64,000 bases of DNA, taken from assembly GCF_029892045.1 (NCBI RefSeq), contig NZ_CP120369.1, positions 565,446-629,445 on the forward strand. Direction: 5' to 3'. Shown piece by piece: positions 54,992 through 63,798 of this stretch. The notes under the pieces are model-generated. The model saw only the letters and a program-made list of their open reading frames with translations. It was not told the DNA's origin and ran no database searches. Made by a program: the position numbers and the translations under genes. Each line of letters begins with the position of its first letter. Position 1 is the stretch's first letter. Source of the stretch: Sinorhizobium numidicum (GTDB lineage Bacteria; Pseudomonadota; Alphaproteobacteria; Rhizobiales; Rhizobiaceae).

Positions 54992-56260
54992 TCACGCACC
55001 CCTTCCGAGGATTTTAGGAAGGGCACTCCAGATCTTGTGAAAGGCGTCAGCGTAGAGTTTCATAATTTCGGCGTCGTTCGGCGGAGCGATCTCCGAAACG
55101 CAGAACATTGTGTCCAAAAGCCTCATGGTGTTCGGAAAATCGGCTGCATTCCATCTTCCGCACACTGCGGGTAAGTATTCGAATACAGGTCGCGTGAGCC
55201 AAACCAAAACCGGTACGCCCTCTGCCCGAAGCAGCTCAACTATAAAATCTCTACCAGCAGAGCCCTGGAAAAAGCCCAACATTTCTGGTTCGAGCCGCAG
55301 AGGAAAGTTAAGCATTGATTGGTTATGGTCCGTAGGATCGAATAGAGGCGACAGCCCGGGAAGATCCCTGATCATCTGCCATAGAGTCGTCGCATTACTT
55401 CTCCGCTTCTGGAGTTGCTGGTCTAAGCTCTTGATGCGCGATCCTGCTATCGCCGCAGAGAAAACGTTTGGCCGATAGTTGTAGCCCTGGGAGTAAGCTG
55501 AAAATAGTCGCGCTCCACTCCGAGATGAACTTGTCAATGAAACATGGTCGACATGCTCGATGAGGCTAAGGTCGTTCGTGAGAACGAAACCTAGTTCTCC
55601 CGCTCCAAGATGTTTGGCGCCATTTCCCGACAACGCGAGGGCGTCGCTCTCAAGGTACACACCATCCACGATATCCTTCACGGCACCGATTGACTGGCAC
55701 ACGTCATCGATGATTGCTATCCCTCGGCTCCGGGCTGCAGCCCGCGTTCTCGGGGCGCGAATATTGTTGCCAAATAGGTGTGTAACAAGGACCGCCGCCA
55801 CATCCGATCCCATAGTGTCGGCTGCTGCTTCGTCGTCAATACCGGCAAGCGTTAGATCAACATCGACGAATCTCGGCTCTAGGCCGCTGATCGAGATCGG
55901 GCCAACCGCCCCTGGCCAGTTGAGCGCTGCAGTAACGACGTGGTGTCCTCGATCTTTGTAGTAATCGATTTCAACGTGTATTGCCGCAGTGCCGCTGCCG
56001 ACCGCCCGTGTTGTCCAATTTCCTGCCCAGTTCGTGAAGCGCCGCTCAAGGTCAGTAACAACCGAATGATTGACCCGATGATACCTGCCGCTATCCACAA
56101 CTGCCCCAAGGGCCTTCAAATGCTTCCTTTTTGCGGCCGGCCACGGCGTAATCCGTCCCGGAGCGACGACAGGGTTTCCGCCGAAAAGTGCGACAGATGC
56201 TCCAAGTCGATCCTTAGCCCTTGAGGAAGCATTCAAGTCCAAACTGACATACTTGTTCAT
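54992..56260 (-). CDS. DegT/DnrJ/EryC1-type PLP aminotransferase
   Basis: 422 residues. PLP-fold motifs: RAVGSGTAAIHVEI (88-90 phosphate loop), GIAIIDDVCQSIGA with Asp 185/186, the Schiff-base Lys 216 in SGNGAKHLGAGELG, and GYNYRPNVFSAAIAGSRIK. The family transfers amino groups to keto-sugars or related carbonyls, or acts as a dehydratase. It is first in the cassette, with GGAGGG before the start. No sugar-nucleotide genes are nearby, so the substrate may be something other than a sugar. Confidence 0.82.
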   Translation of the reverse strand: MNKYVSLDLNASSRAKDRLGASVALFGGNPVVAPGRITPWPAAKRKHLKALGAVVDSGRYHRVNHSVVTDLERRFTNWAGNWTTRAVGSGTAAIHVEIDYYKDRGHHVVTAALNWPGAVGPISISGLEPRFVDVDLTLAGIDDEAAADTMGSDVAAVLVTHLFGNNIRAPRTRAAARSRGIAIIDDVCQSIGAVKDIVDGVYLESDALALSGNGAKHLGAGELGFVLTNDLSLIEHVDHVSLTSSSRSGARLFSAYSQGYNYRPNVFSAAIAGSRIKSLDQQLQKRRSNATTLWQMIRDLPGLSPLFDPTDHNQSMLNFPLRLEPEMLGFFQGSAGRDFIVELLRAEGVPVLVWLTRPVFEYLPAVCGRWNAADFPNTMRLLDTMFCVSEIAPPNDAEIMKLYADAFHKIWSALPKILGRGA

Positions 56261-56881
56261 TCAGGCCCTCCATTAGATCACACACCGCTGCCGACATTGC
56301 CCTCAGGGCAAGTTGGCCAACTGGTTGCCGTCGGGACAGGAACATAGGTCCAGCCACGGATTGAGATCACTGGCAGTCCTCCAGGCCCATATTTCGTCTC
56401 ATCCCCCGCCGGCCCGTTCTCGTTTTCCCCCAGTCCCCTCTCAGCTGCTCAGGCTTCAGGGAGGGGCAGCGTCGTTTGCCGGAGGGCCGGGTTCTTCGCA
56501 TCGCCGTCAGGCTCCGCGGAGGCCCGCGCTTCCGTCAATGCTGCGAATCACGCCAGGTAGGACGCGTTGGGGTCTGTTCGTGTTCGGGTGTATTGCCAGC
56601 GCCTGGCAAGCCCTGTCCTGTATGTCAATGTTGTTTCTCCAGTACCCAGAACATGGGAAGCTATGCACCTGCGGTCTCTCGACAAAGAAACTGCAAAAGG
56701 CGTGCCAAGGGCGCAAAAATCGCGTCCAAAAAAATACTTGTGCAGGTTATGCAATGGCTTCAATGAAAATGTGGCAGGACGCAAAGCGGCACAGCGCCGT
56801 GTCGCGGATTTCACAAAACCCACAGGAGGTGTCGGATGCCGAACGATCTTCGTGGAATGGCGTGTGAACGTGTGAGCAGGT
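56261..56881. other. Upstream region of the three-gene cassette
   Basis: No gene supported on either strand. It must hold the minus-strand promoter of the DegT gene, but I cannot single out -35/-10 boxes. Confidence 0.3.
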
Positions 56882-56986
56882 ATGCTATGCGAGATTTCGC
56901 TTAACGAAAATGTCCTAACCGTCAGTCAGGGCGCACATGGTGCCGCTCGACCTGTCGTCTTCGAAGAGCCGGATGGCGACGGCTAA
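56882..56986 (+). CDS. Tiny ORF coupled to the DUF433 gene
   Basis: 34 codons (MLCEISLNENVLTVSQGAHG, then AARPVVFEEPDGDG) ending in TAATG that overlaps the next start. Could be a leader peptide or the end of a lost gene. Ribosome-binding site weak. Confidence 0.3.
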   Translation: MLCEISLNENVLTVSQGAHGAARPVVFEEPDGDG

Positions 56987-57646
56987 TGGAAGCACGACGC
57001 GTGTATTTTTTGCACCGTGTGTCTGTCGGGAGTCAGGCCAATGATCCTGACGTCGGCGCCGTGAGTGAGGTCGGCATCAAGTCGGTCCACAATGCCATCG
57101 ATAAACGGATCATCGGAAGCCGCTTTTCCGGTCACCGAAGCCGCACGATCACTGATAACGATCTGCTTCGTCTGAAGCTTTGGTACGGCGTCGGGTCGAT
57201 CCTTTCGGCCGAGCCGAAAACGCCTCTTCGACGCCATCGATGAAAATCCTGGCGCCGAGACGGTCAGGGCAGACGACTATTTGATTGTCGACGTCGCGCG
57301 CGCAAAGGAACAGCTCGCGACCCGTGCCGATGCTCTTTGCGAAGCTGAGGATCTCGTTCATAGGTCCAAAGGTGTGCTCGGCTGTGAACCGGTGTTCAAA
57401 GGCACACGTATTCCCGTGCGGTTGATCGCCGTCATGAAAGCCCAGGGAGCCACGACCGAGGACATCGTCGAAGGATATCCTCCGCTCACGGCACACATGG
57501 TCGAGCTTGCGGAGATTTGGGCTGCGGCTCATCCCGCTCGGGGACGGCCGAAAAGGCTCGCAGAGCAGAGGCTAAGGGTGAAATCAATCAAGAGTATTCC
57601 GCGTCCAAGCGATGGCGCATCCGAAACCCCGGATACGCCTGCGTGA
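56986..57646 (+). pseudogene. DUF433-type antitoxin with N-terminal HTH, frameshifted
   Basis: First frame: VGIKSVHNAIDKRIIGSRFS, then GHRSRTITDNDLLRLKLWYG and VGSILSAEPK, an N-terminal DNA-binding region. Near 57213 the frame slips by one base and continues RKRLFDAIDENPGAETVRAD, DYLIVDVARAKEQLA and the DUF433 core GCEPVFKGTRIPVRLIAVMK, EGYPPLTAHMVELAEIW. Together this is one DUF433 antitoxin-like protein, partner of the DUF5615 gene that follows with GTGA overlap. The slip may be a real mutation or a base error. Confidence 0.75.
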
Positions 57647-58491
57647 AATTTCTCATCGATGAACGCCTCCACGCATCCCTCGTGGCCGTGGCGCAAGAGC
57701 TCGGCCACGATTGCTTTCATGGCAATTGGCTGGGCCTGAGCGGCGAGACCGATTGGGACCTGATGCCCCGGATCGTCGACGAGGATCTTACGTTCGTAAC
57801 CAACAACGCTCGCGACTTTCGGAAACTCTATGCGAGAGAGGAACTGCACGCCGGCCTCATCATCATCATTCCGCAAGTGCTTCATGGACTGCAACGTGAG
57901 CTCTTCACTGTTATTCTCGACGAACTTGGTAACGACAGCGAGCTCGTGAACGAGGTGATCGAAGTAACGATCGACGGCGATGCGCGTCAGGCCGACGCGG
58001 ATCACCGCCTGTCCGGCTACTGCCTCACGACCGCCAGCGCCTCATCGGCGGTTGAGGCCTTCGGTACCAGGCTTAACCGGCCGCCCAATTTCACAGTGAC
58101 GGCGAAGGGGTCCGTCGAGCCCGCGGTTGCCACGAACTGCGCGACGATCGCGGGCTTGAGAGAAGTATCTGCGCATTCATTTATCAGGGCAGCGTCCAGC
58201 ATGACGTCTCCTCGGGCTTCAGGTGTTGAAGGAAAGAACAAGCGGTTTTGCGAAGAGCTTTGCCCAGGCGACGGCACTGGCGCGCTGGATCGCGATGATG
58301 GATGTCCCCTTGGTCCACCATCCGTTTCCGACTGCAACGATCAAGTCGGGGTCGTGGAGCATCGACTGCAGTACCGGCCAGACGACGAGCTGCTCATAGC
58401 AAATCAGGGGCGCAATCCGACGATCACTTGCAGCCGCAACTGGATTGGCAAAGAAATGCGCCCGGGCGCCGCCACTTGTCCCGAACAATGA
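57643..58491 (+). CDS. DUF5615 PIN-like toxin with abnormal extension
   Basis: 282 residues as read. Residues 1-115 are DUF5615: MKFLIDERLHASLVAVAQEL (Asp 6), GHDCFHGNWLGLSGETDWDL, EDLTFVTNNARDFRKLYARE and HAGLIIIIPQVLHGLQRELF. This PIN-like family is the usual partner of DUF433. The GTG start overlaps the DUF433 stop. From about 58005 onward the ORF reads the antisense of traH and traB, so the native end was lost at a junction and the tail is not expected to fold. Confidence 0.75.
   Translation: MKFLIDERLHASLVAVAQELGHDCFHGNWLGLSGETDWDLMPRIVDEDLTFVTNNARDFRKLYAREELHAGLIIIIPQVLHGLQRELFTVILDELGNDSELVNEVIEVTIDGDARQADADHRLSGYCLTTASASSAVEAFGTRLNRPPNFTVTAKGSVEPAVATNCATIAGLREVSAHSFIRAASSMTSPRASGVEGKNKRFCEELCPGDGTGALDRDDGCPLGPPSVSDCNDQVGVVEHRLQYRPDDELLIANQGRNPTITCSRNWIGKEMRPGAATCPEQ
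58017..58202 (-). pseudogene. traH: TraH, N-terminal fragment
   Basis: About 61 residues: MLDAALINECADTSLKPAIV, AQFVATAGSTDPFAVTVKLG, GRLSLVPKASTADEALAVVR. This matches the start of Ti-plasmid TraH, the gene normally after traB. It stops at 58017 where the DUF5615 gene begins to be readable on the other strand; the rest of traH (including the transglycosylase-like part) is missing. Confidence 0.75.
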
Positions 58492-59382
58492 CCGCCACGG
58501 CTGCCACATCGAGCCCGGGACCGGCATTCGCTCGCGATAGAGTATTCTGCCGCCGCCGGCAGAGACAGCGATGAGCACATTGTCATATCCCTCCGCGTCA
58601 ACCCTGACCGCACCGGCGACCACGGAAATGTCCGTGCGCTGCAGAGCCTTGACCCAGAGCCGTTCGACCGTCGGCGTCCAAATGCCCAGGGCGCTTTCCG
58701 GCAGAGCGACAGTTTCGACGCCGCGGGATGCACGATCCTTCACCGTGGCAATCAGATCACGGTGACGCTGAATACTGGCGTCACGGCCGAGCGATGAGCC
58801 CATTTGCAGATCGACGCCCTGCCAGCCCTCGGGTAGGTTCGGATCGGTCCAGTCAGCGGCGGACCAGAGCCAAAAGCCTGTAAGGGCGATCGCGACAGCC
58901 GGCCACATGCGGGTAACGAGGCCCATGAGGCCGGCCGTCGTCGCAAGCAGTCCCCACCATCCCCATCCGGGAAACAGGACGCCGGCCGTCGTCACAGGAT
59001 GTGCCCAGCCGGTGATGCCGAAGGGCGGAAGCGCCGTAAGGGCGGCCGCCAGGAGATAGTGAAGCGGGCGAACGCCTGGGCCCTTCGTCCAGAGCACCGC
59101 ATGCACAGCGACAAAGCTCGCCGAGGCACACAGCCAGAGCAACAAGCCCGGCCAGAGATCGGACGCGTAGAAGGTCGCGACGCCTTGCGGCAAACTACGT
59201 GACGCCGCCAGGAAATAGCCGGCTGAAACTAACGCCGCTCCGGATCTCGTTCGCGCCCGTGACCAAAGAACCGGAAACGCCAGCGCGACCGGAAGAAGCA
59301 GGACATGACCGCTCCACCCGGTCGTTCCGGCCAAAATGGAAGCGATGACCGGAGGTGCCGGCTGGAGGTAATCACGGCGCAT
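58219..59382 (-). CDS. traB: Conjugal transfer protein TraB
   Basis: 387 residues. The N-terminal half is membrane-spanning (about six hydrophobic segments), the C-terminal half a nitrilase/apolipoprotein-acyltransferase-like domain: VETVALPESALGIWTPT (Glu), ILYRERMPVPGSMWQPW (Lys replaced), RIAPLICYEQLVVWP (Cys nucleophile) and VAVGNGWWTKGTS. TraB raises transfer efficiency in Ti plasmids. It overlaps traF by 11 bases. Confidence 0.92.
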   Translation of the reverse strand: MRRDYLQPAPPVIASILAGTTGWSGHVLLLPVALAFPVLWSRARTRSGAALVSAGYFLAASRSLPQGVATFYASDLWPGLLLWLCASASFVAVHAVLWTKGPGVRPLHYLLAAALTALPPFGITGWAHPVTTAGVLFPGWGWWGLLATTAGLMGLVTRMWPAVAIALTGFWLWSAADWTDPNLPEGWQGVDLQMGSSLGRDASIQRHRDLIATVKDRASRGVETVALPESALGIWTPTVERLWVKALQRTDISVVAGAVRVDAEGYDNVLIAVSAGGGRILYRERMPVPGSMWQPWRSLFGTSGGARAHFFANPVAAASDRRIAPLICYEQLVVWPVLQSMLHDPDLIVAVGNGWWTKGTSIIAIQRASAVAWAKLFAKPLVLSFNT

Positions 59383-59938
59383 AGGTTAGGACTTCCTGCG
59401 CCAGGCCGAGGACACCGGAAGCCGGAATCGGGCCGAAGTAGCGTGAGTCATAGGAGCCCGCGAACGGTGAGTGCAGGAAGACACAGCCTGCCGGCACGAT
59501 CCCGCCCGGAAACCACGTCATCGGCCGGCCGTGCCCGTCTCGCGGAGCAAGACCGGAGGAGGGAACCGGACTGCCGTCCACGTTGACGCTGGCGCCGACT
59601 TCAACCCGTTGTCCCGCAACGGCAATGACCGTCTTGATGAGAGGCGCGACGCCGCCCGGGCACAGGCCGGCGCGCAGGTAACCGCGCGTTCGCGCCTCAC
59701 GCGTGGCCGCGGTTTGAGGCGAGCAAATGAAGACGAGATCGCCGACGGCGGCTGGTCGATCCAGCTTGACGACATGCCAGAGACCGAGAGGTTCGCTCGG
59801 CGTGAGATTGATCCGATAGTTACCGAACCAGGCGCCCGAGGTCGTTCCCAGCAACGCCATTGTGATCGTGGCCAAGCCGAGTAGAAGCGGCGTACCGCGT
59901 CGCCTCATCGGCGCCGTTGCAATGAGAGGAATGCTCAT
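59372..59938 (-). CDS. traF: Conjugal pilin peptidase TraF
   Basis: 188 residues, S26 signal-peptidase family. A hydrophobic start, then NLTPSEPLGLW with the catalytic Ser, APLIKTVIAVAGQRVEV with the catalytic Lys, and FLHSPFAGSYDSRYFGPI. It processes the TrbC pilin. It starts by ATGA overlap with the traA stop. Confidence 0.94.
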   Translation of the reverse strand: MSIPLIATAPMRRRGTPLLLGLATITMALLGTTSGAWFGNYRINLTPSEPLGLWHVVKLDRPAAVGDLVFICSPQTAATREARTRGYLRAGLCPGGVAPLIKTVIAVAGQRVEVGASVNVDGSPVPSSGLAPRDGHGRPMTWFPGGIVPAGCVFLHSPFAGSYDSRYFGPIPASGVLGLAQEVLTYAP

Positions 59939-62900
59939 TTCAGCGACAGCCCCTGGCTCTTGGTCTGCCGCAGCGTCTCGGCCTGCTTGAGGGCTTCGGT
60001 CGTTCGCTCATGGGCACTGAGTTGCTGCACCGTGCGCATCGTGTTCCAGGCCGATTGGACCTCTGCCTTTTGACCCGGCTTCATTCCAGCCGTGATCGTC
60101 CTGAAGGTCTCCCCGTTCGTGTCCTTGGCTGCCAACGGGAGGAAGGTGCGCTCCCCAAAGCGCTCGGTGACCGTCTTGGCAAACCCTTCCAGTTCGGCCT
60201 TCACTTCTCTGTCGGCGAGTGCGAACTCGAGCGCGGCGGGGAGGTCATTGCGGTCGATGGCATCACGCACGCGCTCCAGTGTTTGCCTGGCGCTCGAAGA
60301 CAGCGCCGGGATGTCGATCGCCACCTTGCGGCGGGCCGCCAGTTCCTCAGCCTGATAGCGTTGTTCGGCTTGGCTGCGCTGGCGCATATAGTCGCTGAGG
60401 CTCTGGGCCAGAGCCGGAGCATTGCGTTCCGCGCGCTCGCGGTCCTGCTTGTCGGCCCGGCTTGTGAGCAGACCAGTTTTCCCCTTAAGCGCGCCATAGC
60501 TTTCAGGCTGGCTGGCGATCGTCGCAAGCGTTGATCTTGCGACGGTGTCGTCCTTCAGCACGGCATCGACATTGACGGCCTTGAATGCGGCTTCGGGCTG
60601 CGCATAGACGAGACGGAAGCGCGTCGAGACGTCCTCCCATTGCTTCTTCAAACCGGGATCGGCTTCAAGCTTGTCGGCGACTGCTTGCTCGATCGATTTA
60701 GGGAATGTGGCGATACCGGCAACCATCGGCCTGGTCTCCTTGATGCTTTGCGAGCGGGTTGGTTTCGCGCCGACGGCGAGACCGAGCCTCGCGCCGATGG
60801 CGACGAGCCGGTGAGCCAGATCGGCCAGTTTCTGTTTCTGCCGGACCGTCCATTCGAGCCGATCGCGGGCAATCGTACGGGCGACGTTGACGAGGTGCAG
60901 GCCACGGGCTTCAGCGAAGTGCAGCGCCTGCCGGTAGAAGGTCGCCCTTTCGTAGTCGAGCGTGGTTTCCTTCGAATTCTCCCGCGACAGGATCGGGATC
61001 AGGCCGCCGGATTTCGCAAACGATCGGGCGCCGTAATAGACGCCGAGATCCTCGCGATGGCGGGTCATCGCCACGTAGGTCAGATGCCGGTCGAGGGAGA
61101 GCGAAGCGAGCACCTTCAGTCGGTCGACGGTGGCTCCCTGGCTCTTGTGGATCGTGGTGGCATAGCCATGGTCGAGATTGTTGTAGAAGCGTTGCTCGAC
61201 CGTGACCTGGCGACGATGCTCGCCTTCGCCGATCTCCGCGACGATGCGATTCTTGGAAGCGTCGACGACCTTGCCGAGCATGCCGTTCTTGACGCCGAGC
61301 GATCCTTCGTTCTTGAGGAAAACGATCTGGTCGCCGGGCGCGAAGCGGCGGTTTCCATCCTCGGTCCGGAACACGAAACCTTCACCGACGATGCCACGCT
61401 CGACGAGCTTGGCGCGCGCCATCTCGTTGAGCATTCGCACGTCGCGCCGAAGATGGGCGAGGATCAATGTCGTCTTCGTCGGATCGTAGTCCCGGTCCCA
61501 ATCCGCGATGAGATTTTCGACAGCTTGAGCCTTGAGCTCAGAGCCCATCATCTTGCCGTTCGCACGATAGGCATCGACCGCCTTGCCGACATTGCCGCGC
61601 GCGAGATCGAGCGAGGCATCGCGCATCCATTGTTCCCGCTGGCGGTAGATGGTTTCGAGTTCGGCATAGCCGAGGCGATCGGCAATGGCGCGGAAGGCGG
61701 CCCCGGCTTCGATCGGCTGGAGCTGTTCCGGATCGCCGATCAGAACGAGCTTGGCGCCGGCTTTAGTTGCAGCCTCGACAAATAGTGCCATCTGCCGGGA
61801 GGAAACCATGCCGGCCTCATCGAGGACGAAGACCGCCTTGTCGTCGAGTTGGTTTCGACCCTCACTCCAGCGCAGCTCCCAGGACGAAAGCGTGCGGGAG
61901 ACAATCCCTGCTTCCTTCTCCAAGCTTTCGGCGGCCTTGCCCGCAAGCGCGCCACCGACGACACGATAGCCGGCCGCCTCCCAAGCCTCACGGGCGGCTT
62001 TCATCATCGTCGTCTTTCCGGCGCCGGCGCGACCGATGACGGCGGCGATCCGCTCTGCTCCCGCCATATGCTCGATCGCCGTTTTCTGCTCCGTCGACAG
62101 GCGCGAATGGCGCGTGAACGTTGCCTCCAGCACTTCCTTCCGAACGCCATGCGAGGATCGCGTCGAGAGCCAGATCGCGCGGTTGGCCATTTCCCCTTCC
62201 AGCAGGATCAGCCCGCGCGTCGTGTATTTTGCCGGCGTCCGGACGCCAGTCGCAAACACAACCTGCTCGCGTTCAAGGCGGAGTGTTTCCGGGCTCTGAA
62301 GGATGCGCGCCATCAGGCTCTGGAAGATCCCGGGATCGTCGATATAGCGATACAGGACCTTCGCCACATCACGTTCATCGAACACGCTCTTTTCGCGCGT
62401 GATTACGCCAAGCACGATCCCCGGTCGGCGCTGAATGCGGCGGGCGTTCTCGGCGCGTTTCTCCTCCTGCAGTTCCAGCCGCTCGAGCGAAGCCGCCTGT
62501 TCGTCCGTCGCCGATTTCCGCTCGATCGCCTTGGTGCCGACCCCGAGGTGAATGGTCGGCGTAAGCTCGATACCTTGCTTTTCGAAGGAACGACCATCGA
62601 TGCGGATGTCGAGACCGGCAAGCGCCAGATGCCGGTTCTGGCAGGCGAACCAGCCGTCGCGAAACGCATTGAAGTCGTCGAGGCCTCCCGCCCAAAGTTC
62701 GTAGACGATCTTGCCCGCGTCGTTGCGGAGCGGATTGCCGTCCGGCCCAAGGGCCGCGATCTTCTTGCCGCCAAACCCGTCATCGGTGAGTGGCCTAAGC
62801 GTCGTCATCAGATGCACATGCGGATTGCCAGGTGCATCGTGATAGACCCAGTCCGCGACCATCCCCTTGGCTGTCACATGCAGCTCGACGAAGTCACGGA

Positions 62901-63243
62901 TGAGCGCGATGTTTTGCTCGGCCGAAAGCTCGATCGGCAGTGCGATCGTGACGTCCTTGGCGAGCTGGGCGTCGGCGCGTTTCTCGAAATCCTCGACCTC
63001 GTTCCAGAATGCTTCCGATGCGCCGGCGACCGAGCGATCGGCAATCATCGACCGCAACCATTCCGGTGAATCGGCAGGCATGACGAACTCCTCGTGCAGC
63101 AGCCCCTGCTTGGCGCGATAGTCGATCGTCCGGGCTTCCCGTTCGAATTCCATCTTGGCGCAGTGCCGATAGGCCGCCGACAGCACGGCGCTGCGGCCTG
63201 AGCCGCGGGCGACGACGCTGACGGAGAAATGAGGAACGGCCAC
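59935..63243 (-). CDS. traA: Ti-type relaxase-helicase TraA
   Basis: 1102 residues. N-terminal MobA/MobL relaxase (AVPHFSVSVVARGSGRSAVL, SAAYRHCAKMEFEREART, and the metal motif GNPHVHLMTTLRPL); then a TraI/RecD-like helicase with Walker A GRAGAGKTTMMKA near residue 404, VFVLDEAGMVSSRQM, LVLIGDPEQLQPIEAG and HKSQGATVDRL. The C-terminus is a charged helical tail. Start GTG 63243 with GGGAG upstream is where family homology begins; TTG 63267 is an alternative. It nicks oriT and unwinds the transferred strand. Intact. Confidence 0.96.
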   Translation of the reverse strand: MAVPHFSVSVVARGSGRSAVLSAAYRHCAKMEFEREARTIDYRAKQGLLHEEFVMPADSPEWLRSMIADRSVAGASEAFWNEVEDFEKRADAQLAKDVTIALPIELSAEQNIALIRDFVELHVTAKGMVADWVYHDAPGNPHVHLMTTLRPLTDDGFGGKKIAALGPDGNPLRNDAGKIVYELWAGGLDDFNAFRDGWFACQNRHLALAGLDIRIDGRSFEKQGIELTPTIHLGVGTKAIERKSATDEQAASLERLELQEEKRAENARRIQRRPGIVLGVITREKSVFDERDVAKVLYRYIDDPGIFQSLMARILQSPETLRLEREQVVFATGVRTPAKYTTRGLILLEGEMANRAIWLSTRSSHGVRKEVLEATFTRHSRLSTEQKTAIEHMAGAERIAAVIGRAGAGKTTMMKAAREAWEAAGYRVVGGALAGKAAESLEKEAGIVSRTLSSWELRWSEGRNQLDDKAVFVLDEAGMVSSRQMALFVEAATKAGAKLVLIGDPEQLQPIEAGAAFRAIADRLGYAELETIYRQREQWMRDASLDLARGNVGKAVDAYRANGKMMGSELKAQAVENLIADWDRDYDPTKTTLILAHLRRDVRMLNEMARAKLVERGIVGEGFVFRTEDGNRRFAPGDQIVFLKNEGSLGVKNGMLGKVVDASKNRIVAEIGEGEHRRQVTVEQRFYNNLDHGYATTIHKSQGATVDRLKVLASLSLDRHLTYVAMTRHREDLGVYYGARSFAKSGGLIPILSRENSKETTLDYERATFYRQALHFAEARGLHLVNVARTIARDRLEWTVRQKQKLADLAHRLVAIGARLGLAVGAKPTRSQSIKETRPMVAGIATFPKSIEQAVADKLEADPGLKKQWEDVSTRFRLVYAQPEAAFKAVNVDAVLKDDTVARSTLATIASQPESYGALKGKTGLLTSRADKQDRERAERNAPALAQSLSDYMRQRSQAEQRYQAEELAARRKVAIDIPALSSSARQTLERVRDAIDRNDLPAALEFALADREVKAELEGFAKTVTERFGERTFLPLAAKDTNGETFRTITAGMKPGQKAEVQSAWNTMRTVQQLSAHERTTEALKQAETLRQTKSQGLSLK

Positions 63244-63320
63244 GGCGGTTTGAGCTCCCTGACGCAAATGAATTCAACGGTTTCGTCGGGAGCCGCGGCC
63301 CCGCCAGGGCTCTCAGCAAG

Positions 63321-63354
63321 ACGTCGCGGCAGCGACGTATAATTGCGCCCTTGG
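63321..63354. other. oriT: Origin of conjugal transfer (oriT)
   Basis: ACGTCGC-GGCA-GCGACGT (63321-63338) is an inverted repeat, followed directly by ATAATTGCGCCCTTGG (63339-63354). This is the RSF1010/Ti-type nic region as found between traA and traC of Ti plasmids, recognised from memory of that sequence. The nick lies within or beside the TGCGCCC segment. Confidence 0.9.
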
Positions 63355-63497
63355 AAGCCGCTCCTTCGGAACGGCCGGGATCATTCACCAAAGCATCGCC
63401 CTTGGCGATTGTAGGATTCACAGTAGTGCGTTCCGCACTTCGTTCCGAAAAACTGGCCTAGATAGACAAGCATTCTCAGCCAGGGAGACCATCGGAC

Positions 63498-63794
63498 ATG
63501 AAGAAAACTTCCTCGAAAATTCGCGATGAAATCGCCAGACTCCAGGAACAGCTCAGACAAGCGGAAACACGCGAAGCCGAGCGGATCGGCCGGATTGCGC
63601 TGAAGGCAGGCCTTGGCGACATCGAGGTCGAGGAGGCCGAGCTTCAGGCGGCCTTCGAGGGTCTGGCGAAACGCTTTCGCGGAGGGCAGGGCGCGTCGAC
63701 CGGAGGGAAAAAGGCGGATGGAGACGTCGGCGCCGGCGCGCCGTCGGCGGCGGTCGCGTCTGGCGCGGCTCAGGGCGGCAATGGCGAGGCTTGA
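63498..63794 (+). CDS. traC: Conjugal transfer accessory protein TraC
   Basis: 98 residues: [20 protein letters not shown] (coiled coil) and [20 protein letters not shown], then a Gly/Ala-rich tail. This matches Ti-plasmid TraC, a relaxosome accessory next to oriT. GGAGA precedes the start. Confidence 0.92.
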   Translation: MKKTSSKIRDEIARLQEQLRQAETREAERIGRIALKAGLGDIEVEEAELQAAFEGLAKRFRGGQGASTGGKKADGDVGAGAPSAAVASGAAQGGNGEA

Positions 63795-63798
63795 GCGG

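Noticed and set aside
56313..56867. 184-codon plus-strand frame upstream of the DUF433 gene
   Set aside because: Low-complexity Pro/Ser/Arg start, no domain, no ribosome-binding site; more likely the promoter region of the DegT gene on the other strand.
59945..63069. Several long plus-strand frames opposite traA
   Set aside because: Antisense to the relaxase-helicase whose motifs are complete; no independent support.
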